Shown: positions 56,221-64,000 of the stretch, one piece after another
Layout: each line of letters starts with the position of its first letter
Position numbering within the stretch: the first letter of the stretch is position 1
From: Bostrychus sinensis
Taxonomy: Eukaryota; Chordata; Actinopteri; Gobiiformes; Eleotridae
Assembly: GCA_020698575.1 (NCBI GenBank)
Contig: CM036247.1
Location: 27,442,431-27,506,430, forward strand
Direction: 5' to 3'
DNA: 64,000 nucleotides
Made by a program: the position numbers and the translations under genes
The notes under the pieces: generated by a model
What the model was told of the DNA's origin: nothing
Database searches by the model: none
The model's input: only the letters and a program-made list of their open reading frames with translations

Positions 56221-56799
56221 GTGTGAGCACCAGTACTTCCACAAAGCAAATCATGTTTTGTCATAGTCATGTGTTGATTTGTTGGTTCATTTGTTGGTCT
56301 GTTAGTAAAATAACTCAAAATGTATGGTTGAAGTTTTTGGATTTTGGTGTGAATCTGAAATACCATGTTTCTTATGACTAATAATTAGTTTTAGAGGGTT
56401 ACCATTGTGAAATATAAGGGCTTTGTTGGTCAAACAATTGTGAATTAGGGCCAATGGCTTGGTGCAGGCTTCACTTTGTGAGTGTTTTATAGCTGTGGAG
56501 CATTATAATAATGCAAGAAAAAACAATAAAGTATAGTTTGGAAACATTTTTGCATAAAAATAGGATTACTAAAGAAATATTAATCATAAGGTTGTTTGTT
56601 GAAGCTTGTAAGGGTTAATCTTCAAAATGCCTAGCAGATATGGGCCAACATACTTGACATATTATGTAAAAAACATTTGTCTATGATGCATAATGCAGGA
56701 ACAATATGAGAATACAACACAATGTGACCTGGGGAGCTAATCTACACAATAACACGACAAGTTGCTTAGTCAATGAGAGATTTTGGAATAAATTAACAT
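56221..56799. other. No recognised feature
   Basis: AT-rich, nothing that I can support. Confidence 0.5.
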
Positions 56800-57360
56800 G
56801 TGAATTTCCCCGGAGGACTTTTCTAATCAGAGTATACTATCGCTTTCTGCTCGTGCTTAATGAATCATACGAATTATAGTCATATTATAAATGGCACGTC
56901 TTTGCTGGGCTATTAGTTTGTTTCTTTAGGGGTCTAATAGAAGACATGCTTCATTTAGGGCCCCGTAGTGTCCCGCAGCAACACCGAATGAATTGCATTA
57001 TTCCCAACAGCTGCCATTTTCCGATGATCTTATCAGGAGCGCGCTAACAGAATGTGGCAGAGGAAGTTATTATTCCGGACCAGCCGTCTCACTCTCGCTC
57101 CATAATAGCATTCATCTTTGTGAGCAGGTCTTTTACTTCCAGCTTCTCGTCCTCGGCGCACATTTGCCACACATTCGTTCTTAATTACAAAAGATGGATT
57201 CTGTCAGTAGATACATTTCTGGTCAAGATTTATATGCAGCCGGAGTTTGCCTTTAACTTTCATTCTGATGCTAATGCCGGCTGCTTTATTAACTCCCGAG
57301 TGTGTAAAGCTTGTTTGGGGGAATGTGGGAGCGGCTGAATGCAATAACACCTCATTCAGT
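56800..57360. promoter_or_regulatory. Candidate conserved non-coding element, 550 bp
   Basis: The longest repeat-free, CpG-retaining stretch with dense homeodomain cores ('gcttaatgaatcatacgaat', 'tctaatagaag', 'cgttcttaattacaaaag') and 'tgctaatgccggctgcttta'. Overlapping short ORFs (56993-57184, 57054-57338) sit in different frames and look incidental. By appearance the best enhancer candidate in the window. Confidence 0.38.
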
Positions 57361-58589
57361 TCCTTGATTAAATTTTGGTGCATCTAAAGAGGTGTCTGTA
57401 GAGATTTCCCTGGGTGGGACAAACTTTCCTCCATCCCGTTACTGGCTCCAGGCTGACTTTTCCTATTGCAGCGCTGTACAGTGTATTGATGTGGTGCTGC
57501 AGTCCATTGGAGGAGTACATCTGGCTGGTACACTCAGAAAAGGAAATAAGTACATTTTCTATAGACTTCACTTAAAGCTTCCTAGTCATGCCCTTATCAC
57601 CTTCCATGCCCTGCACACCTATTTGAAATCACTTGGAACACTTTATTTGAAGAATTTGGTAAACAGAGTACACATTTTAGAAAAAAGTTGTTTCATAGAG
57701 TACACACTAACACCAAAAATGTCCAAAACATTGTCCAGTTTCAGTGAATTTAATATAAAGGCTCTACACAGACCATTGCCAAAAGGTCAAAAGTTTAACA
57801 GCTCACTTTTCAAGTTTACATTTTTATAATCTGCTTTGTAATAAAATGTCAGGATTCCAGGTCATATGAGTCAAAGGTATGGAAATTGATGGTGTAATTC
57901 TACATATTTAAATAATTTGCATATCCTAAAATGACCTCAAGAAAAGTCAGTCTTGAAAGAGTTCCAAAGACATTTTGTATAACCAAGCATATGAACCTAA
58001 GTTTCAGTTTGTAGCTCCTACTTTATTGTACCACTAGTTGGATCCAAGAGCTACTGCAGCCTGAGAAGTTTTTTGCTCGATTCTCAAAACACTTATGCAA
58101 ATTTAGCACTATATGAATGATGTTTTATTGTTTAAAGGTCACATCAATCCCAATATCTAAATGTTTCACAAATACATGTGAACAATTGGTCCACCACTAC
58201 TTGGGGCCCTATGCAGTTGCCTTATATGTCTACCCCTTAATTGCAACATGTCTACAACAGAAGTATTTTTTGTCACAGTGCCAATAATTACATTGTTGGA
58301 AACTGTAAACAGTACAGTGAATTTAAAGGTAAAGTTCTGTATGCGTGCTAGATTGAGGCACTTAGTTTAAAAGACACATTACTACTAGCATCACTAACAC
58401 TGTACCACTAGATGGAGTCATGAGTTACAGGCAGAACAAACCTCAGACAAAAGAGGTTTATCTGTCACATGGCAGTCCCTCCAGGATTTTGTGATGTTGC
58501 GACCACAACTGTAGTAGTATGGCATTTGTGTCAGGTTCACTAACTACCACATATAAAGGGCGCTACTTTCCCATGTTCACCCCCTCGAC
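57361..58589. other. No recognised gene
   Basis: The 145-codon ORF at 57392-57829 is among the longest in the window outside repeats, but I recognise no domain. Its frame is AT-rich and antisense ORF 57368-57571 overlaps. Probably chance. Confidence 0.4.
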
Positions 58590-58960
58590 CTGACCTTTCA
58601 CACCTGATGTCAGACGCTGTTCAGGAGCCGGGCCATGGCTGCGAGACGCAAGACTGACTCGAGCCAGACTGCAATTAGGCACATTACAGACACTGTGAAT
58701 GAGGCGTAAAGCCCGGTGGCTAGAGCATAGTGTTGGGGGCATCATAGCTTACTGGTGGCTCAGCGTTGGACTTCCCCCTCGTGTGCGTTTGGTGCTTTGG
58801 TGGCCGCATTCAAAGTGGTGTGCCCTGACGAACACTACTCCCAGGTCCTGTTGGTGGCGAACCTCCCCTTTTTGATGACCCATTTATGTGCTCTCTGTTT
58901 GACTTGCAGTGCTTGCTGCCCGTGGCTGGTCCATGGAGCCGCTGTTTTTATGTTTTATGA
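58590..58960. promoter_or_regulatory. Candidate conserved non-coding element or CpG-retaining block
   Basis: GC-richer, repeat-free sequence with 'gagccgggccatggctgcga' and 'ccagactgcaattaggcaca'. Short ORFs on both strands (58563-58745 -, 58755-58973 +) are not recognisable. Confidence 0.27.
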
Positions 58961-60423
58961 AGACACACTGTAAACTCCTGCTAATGAGCTGTATGCAAAT
59001 GTCAAATGTGTTAAACTCAACTACACTTGTTTTTAATTTAATTTGATATGTATTAATAAATGAAATGTAAGGTAATTAATGTTTCTGTCATCTCAGTTAA
59101 ACTTACCTGTGCCATAGCATGGGATAAATGTATGCTTCTTTCCCTGGGTTATATCTAGGGTGGCATTGCTGTTAATTGGGTCAAGGCTGTTCCAATCTGG
59201 CATGGAGTAAAACCTATTGCACTGCTCCCTCTACCTGCCACACAAATAATAACGCAAAATCAAGCAAACCCTGCAAACCCTGCAACTTTATCCTGACAGA
59301 GCGGTGCGGAGGTCCAGCATGCTCACAAACAGAGCAGCTCAGTGGTCGCACCAGCAACAGTGGTGCTTTTTACCCCTAATTTATCTGAAATAAATCACAG
59401 CTTTTAGTGGAAAAAAAATCCTTGCAAAATCAGATATTTTAGCCTGCAACAATCACAAAACCTGGAGGGACCGACATGGCCTACTAGAACACTTTTTTTA
59501 TTGATCTCACTTGACAGGCAAACACCACAGTAAAGTGGAACCTAGTGTTCTTGAAGCTTGAAGTTGTCAGTCTATTACAACAAATGCCAAATATGCAATA
59601 TTAATAATTAAGGGCTATATCATCATAGGCTATATCCTTACTTTCAAATCATACTTCAGTCATACTTCAGAAACCACAGCTTAGGCCAAAGTAAACTTGT
59701 GCGCAACTATGACCAAAAAGAAATGTGCCACAACGCCACACAAACTTTACTGAATATTTCAAGCTAAAACACTGGCGCATGATTGAACATTTGGGTGAAG
59801 AGGCAAGTCAGAATAATAAAGTTGACTTGTAGTGCTTGTTTGTGGAGGAAAGCTGCTACTCATGACACCGACGTGAGGACATTGTGTCTGATTACGTAAA
59901 TAATACATGAGAAATGGAATGAACATATTCGGGGAAGTGGCAGGTCACCCATCCGTGTGGCAAAGACTGTTGATTAAAGTTTGTTTGGTATTTGAATAAT
60001 GAACAAACACGGAGGAGAAGGAGCAGACATTAACCTTTCATCAAGTCGCCCTTATTTAAACCACAGCAGAGCGGGACGTAGCAAGAGCTGGTTCTATTTT
60101 ACACTACATTAAGTTTAGACTAAATTTACTGTCCCCATCAACAGATATATGACATCAGACTTTAGGTTATGACCATTTAACAAGTTGATATACTGTCAGT
60201 GGAGACAGCTTTTAATAATGACACTGCTACTAAATCCACCCTTAACTGTTTATTGATTTATCTGTCTTTGTAGCTTATATAGCATTTTTGGTTCCATTTA
60301 TTCACAAGCTCCTAATTTTGCTGCCAACCTTTATTAGCTGTATCCACATACAAAACATTGTTAATTATAACTGATATATAACTTACATATTTGGAAAAAA
60401 AAATGATCGTATAGTATAGTGTT
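58961..60423. other. No recognised feature
   Basis: No repeat or gene that I can support. 59,850-60,090 is repeat-free with some CpG ('aacacggaggagaaggagca'). Confidence 0.45.
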
Positions 60424-60758
60424 AGAATAGCTTTGACAGCACTTTTTTACTCAAAATGCTTTACAGGTTGGTGCATTATTCATTCAGTCCTCAGTCACAC
60501 TCAGTGGTGGTGAGCTACTTCTGTAGCCACAGCTGCCCTGGGGCAGACCAATGGAATTGTGGTTGCCAATCTGCACCTACAGTCCCTCAGACCATCACCA
60601 AACACACAACGCACTTACCTAACTTAATACAGGCAAGGTGGGGGAAGTGTCTTGCCCAGGGACGTGACAGTATGCACAGCCAGTAGCAGAAATCGAACCA
60701 CCAGCCTTTTGTTTAGTGGGTGAATGTCTCTTTGGAGTGAGCTACTGCTACCCTTAAT
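60424..60758 (-). repeat. tRNA-derived SINE, degenerate long copy
   Basis: 'cactcagtggtggtgagcta', 'agccacagctgccctggggc', 'ggaagtgtcttgcccaggga', 'gcagaaatcgaaccaccagc' and the head 'gagtgagctactgctaccct' follow the order of the copies at 10070 and 28712, with the head at right. Confidence 0.8.
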
Positions 60759-60800
60759 GATCACTGACTTATTTTAGGAGTCTACATTGACATTACATTG

Positions 60801-61165
60801 GTAAAGGTCTCCTGCTTTTAACCATGTTATATGTTGTTTCCACCTCAAAAACATTCTTCAAGTAGTATTTTGTTTCATTCATGCATGTTTGAGTAATCCT
60901 GTTGGCTGAGGCCCTCTTTTTCCTTTAAGAGCTTAAACGCTTGGTCTCAGCACTCTACATAGATATGTGACACCAGTGCACCAATCCTATGCACTTCTGA
61001 TCATTTCAGCACTGAAATTACTGTCACTATGAAGCAGTCAGTTCATTTATCTACCTGTTAGCATCTTGTTGCTGTGAGCTGTGCTAAATAGCCAGACAGA
61101 GGACGTCAGACAACTAATCCATGCATTCTCTGCAAAGTCAACGATAACAGCTTTGCCAATAAGTA
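60801..61165 (+). repeat. MITE-like repeat family A (subtype 1)
   Basis: 'gtaaaggtctcctgctttta', 'gtagtattttgtttcattca', 'tttcagcactgaaattactg' and 'gctgtgctaaatagccagac' follow the 31895-32377 copy. The right end is cut near the next element. Confidence 0.8.
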
Positions 61166-61198
61166 TTCTTTGTTTTAATCATTTTCTATTTGTGCTTC

Positions 61199-61671
61199 CA
61201 GGGATTGACATTTACTTTTTTCTTCACTGGCCGCTGTGGCTAGTCTTTTTCAAAAGTTACTAGCCAAGAAGTGCTTTTCGTAGCCACATTTCAATTAGTT
61301 TAAAAGTTTGTGTTTATTTTAAAAGTATATTACAAGCGTTAAGAAATGTAAAATGTGGATTTATGTATGGACAGGTATTCATTAAAAATTGGAAAAAAGG
61401 TTTACCTTTGGCAGAATAAATGGCATCTCTGTACATGTGGTGTCACATCTTTTAAAACATGTTATTTTGTCTAGTATTTTTTTCTCAAATGATATGAATT
61501 ACTCTCTACTGGAAGATGTATACTCAAGCAGAACAACATAAATTCAGGCCTAACCTTTAAAGTTAAGAGACTTTAACGCCCAAAGTGGCTACTGGGAGTA
61601 TTTGTGTTAGTAGCCAAAATGAAATTCCACTCATATTTGGCTGGTTGGCTAGAGTTAATGTCAAGCTCTGC
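61199..61671 (-). mobile_element. Non-autonomous DNA element, family C, copy 2
   Basis: Ends 'cagggattgacatttac' (61199-61215) and 'gttaatgtcaagctctg' (about 61654-61670) are imperfect inverted repeats, 14 of 17. The body is the reverse complement of 11938-12390 ('aaaagttactagccaagaag' against 'attggctagtaacttttcaa'). No clear target duplication. Confidence 0.65.
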
Positions 61672-62864
61672 ATAGTCCTGCTTGTTTGTCTGAACCTTGA
61701 GCCAGTTTGTGACATAGGACTGGAGCTGACATGGAAAATTTCCATGAGGACGAGGAATGAGGATGTTATGTCCCAGATTATGTGCAGGTAAGCAATAATC
61801 TGGGAATCATGGGTATGCATAAAAGTATAAGTGAAACTACAAAAAGACAATACTACACATACAGAAAAAATAAAACTTTGTACAATGACTCTGAACTAAT
61901 GTTAATGAGAGCCTGACTTCCTGCAGCCAAACTTCACTTAATGTCATTCCGTGACAGCAACTAATTACATGGCCCACTCTTCATTTACCATCTCTGTCTG
62001 CAAACTTCTGTTTCCAAAAGAATGCCTTGGTGTTTTCAGGCCTCTTTTGAGCATGCACAATCCCTGTTATGTTGCAAATGGCCCCGTTCCTTTATATCAT
62101 CCTCCAGGAAGTGGCAAAGTAGCTTGTTAAAGATGAAACTAAACCAAAGCTCCCGTGTCATCTCACTCTGAATCACTAAATCTTATGCTGGCTCTTCCAG
62201 TCCCAGTGCAATAATTGAAGGGGAATGGTAGATCTTTAAAAAAACATGGAAGCACGTCTTTAAATGGCTAGAAACAGCATCAATATATTTTCTGTTTTAA
62301 CAGAGATTTTTACATGATTTGTCACAACTTCAAAACATTGCCTATGTTAATGCTCCTTGCAGTTATCTTTTTGTCGCACATCTTTTTGCAGTGTACATTT
62401 ATGCACTGGCAGATGGCAGGAGCTACTGTGAGTGCATGAAAGCATCTGCAAGTAAACATTTGTCTCAGCAATTGGTATTTATTAAGTCGGAGTGCTTTTA
62501 CCGGTGATATAAATGAAGATGTAGCGCCATGATTGTCTATAATGTGGCGGTACAAGAGAGAGATGGACCACAGGACAAATAGTCTTGACTATGTAAAAAC
62601 ATGGCCTTCCTCCAAACACAACGATGTAAGAGTGTGTGAGGCTGCCAAAAAGATCTGTTAGGTTTTCATCTTCAGCATATGGCCACAAACAGGAAGTGAG
62701 GAAGTGTGCTAATCAACACCAAAAAGGTGCAAACTTGTGTAAACAACTGCTCATACTGCCATCTGTGGGATACTTCCTTCAGTCACTTCAAAGAGGAATG
62801 GTTTGTTTTATGGCTTGACATAGAAAAATTGCATAATTTAAGGACACTTAAAAATATATTTTTA
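61672..62864. other. No recognised feature
   Basis: ORFs at 62319-62507, 62322-62555 and 62706-62921 are not recognisable. Confidence 0.45.
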
Positions 62865-63205
62865 TTAAAAGGGGTGTATTATGCAAAATCTTGCACTCTT
62901 CTGAGATTCACCATGTTATAATGTTGATCCCTCATCAAAAACATACCTTGAGTTGTGTTTTTGTTTCATGCATGCATGTTTAAGTGATCCTCTATTCTCT
63001 GGCATTGCCTTGAGGCCCCAGAGTAATCAGTACCACTAACTTCTACCTCTCTCACAAACCCCCACCCACTCCAGGAATCACTGACCAATCAACAAACCCT
63101 CTACACCCAGTCTGCTCTTGTTCATTTATCTAAAAACGGTGTACAGCTGTTTCCACTGATTCCTCACAGCAATTTTTTATTTTGTAATAAAATGGCATCA
63201 TACAA
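62865..63205 (+). repeat. MITE-like repeat family A (subtype 2), TTAA edge
   Basis: Begins ttaaaaggggtgtattatgc and contains 'aaaacataccttgagttgtg', 'tccaggaatcactgaccaat' and 'aataaaatggcatcatac', matching 8375-8700 in order. Confidence 0.8.
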
Positions 63206-63394
63206 AAAATTTAAGAAAGTGAAGTGCTTTTTTTTCTTTGATTATGTGCAAAAGACTGCAACACTATGCACTGGTCTCTTCACCTGTTTCTTTATGGCAC
63301 AAGTAGAGTACTTATTAAAAACGTTCTCTTTTAGTCAGTTTAAATAAAGGTAAAGTATGCAATATTTATTGTTTGTTTATTTGAGGAAGATGCA
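63206..63394. other. Continuation sequence shared with 47281-47350
   Basis: 'acctgtttctttatggcaca' (63282-63301) and 'agtacttattaaaaacgtt' have counterparts at 47292-47335. Family A subtype 2 may therefore be longer than first drawn. Confidence 0.5.
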
Positions 63395-63735
63395 TAACCT
63401 TGCACAATGGCAGAGTGGTTAACACTTCTCCCTATGAGCAAGAAGGTCGTGCATTTGATCTTTGGGCTGAGCCTGCAAATTTTCCTTGTGTTTCTGTGGG
63501 CTTTCTCAGAGTTTATCCCACCACGCAAACACATGCATGTGTCCAGAAAATTGGTGAACCTCAATAGCACCTAATGAATGTGAGAGTGCATGGTTGTCTC
63601 TCAGTGTGCAGTATGCCACTATGTCAGTTTTGTATCTAACTGGCCATTGTTCAATATGAACCCTGCCCAAAACTCATAGTTGCTCCTGGCATAGGCTCCA
63701 GCCACCCATGGCTCCTAATGGCAATAAGAAGATGA
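63395..63735 (+). repeat. SINE-like dispersed repeat with tRNA-like head
   Basis: 'tggcagagtggttaacactt' and 'gagcaagaaggtcgtgcatt' form the head. 'gtttctgtgggctttctcag', 'aaacacatgcatgtgtccag' and 'tcctggcataggctccagcc' follow. This is the plus-strand counterpart of 40565-40890. Confidence 0.78.
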
Positions 63736-64000
63736 AGGTGATTCCATAACCATTTATTAATTTAACAAAAGCTAAACATTGTAAAACTGAAATGGAGACC
63801 CAGACACTTGTTTTAATCCTACTCCATGTGTGTCTGAAATTTGAGACAGTCTGTGACAGAAGGATATGTTTTATGAAGAATACAAGTTTAACTTAAGAAA
63901 AAATAAAACTCTCAACACTTATTAATAAATAAATGATATGTGTGCCCACATGAGTTTTTCTTTTTGCTCTACCCACCAGTGAGTATCAGTCTTTTAATGA
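63736..64000. other. No recognised feature
   Basis: AT-rich sequence to the window edge. Confidence 0.5.

Noticed and set aside
57392..57829. 145-codon ORF as a candidate gene
   Set aside because: No recognisable domain, AT-rich codons, overlapping antisense ORF and no splice or promoter context; chance is the simplest explanation.

Overview
The window looks like non-coding nuclear DNA from a ray-finned (teleost) fish. I find no protein-coding gene, rRNA gene or intact tRNA gene that I can defend. Open reading frames are short, start anywhere, and mostly fall on repeats. The repeat mix points to a teleost: L2 and RTE-type LINE relics, tRNA-derived SINEs with an A-box head and a 'gcgctatataaatgtgacc' tail, several hAT-like elements with 8-bp target duplications, Harbinger-like MITEs, TTAA-flanked MITE-like repeats and many microsatellites. 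I cannot name the species. The assignment rests on repeat families recognised by eye, not on a search.

Layout. 1-3.6 kb: three full units and one partial unit of a ~1.17-kb tandem repeat that probably continues upstream. 3.66-4.08 kb: palindromes and a 156-bp tandem duplication rich in TTC-loop mini-hairpins. 4.8-6.5 kb: a DNA element interrupted by a complete 1,093-bp hAT copy (TIR CAGCGGTCCC, TSD CTTTATGC). 7-14 kb: degenerate DNA transposons, SINEs and a GC-richer candidate conserved block (10.65-11.06 kb). 14.6-17.5 kb: a LINE tail relic and a cluster of related 'tgttcacactt' MITEs inserted into an old duplicated segment. 19-29 kb: microsatellites, SINEs, a 0.9-kb inverted-repeat element and a dispersed repeat pair (26.4 and 29.1 kb). 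29.8-31.5 kb: a degraded L2 LINE on the minus strand. 31.9-45.5 kb: a TTAA-flanked MITE-like copy, a ~500-bp fold-back element (35.1 kb), a 424-bp hAT MITE (38.4 kb), a repeat pair at 43.4/44.3 kb, an L2 relic and a SINE. 45.5-64 kb: an RTE-type LINE relic (50.6-51.5 kb), two fold-back MITEs of one family (53.8 and 54.9 kb, the second with a perfect 8-bp TSD), an (AT)n tract and further SINE/MITE copies.

Between the repeats lie several 200-550-bp stretches that are repeat-free, retain CpG and carry ATTA/TAAT homeodomain-type cores. They are the best candidates for function in what is probably an intron or gene desert, but this is inference and needs a cross-species alignment. There is no operon-like or gene-network organisation to describe. 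I found no convincing new biological system. The most unusual items are the large tandem array with its recurrent ORF and GC hairpins, the nested hAT insertion and the 14.8-17.5-kb MITE cluster.
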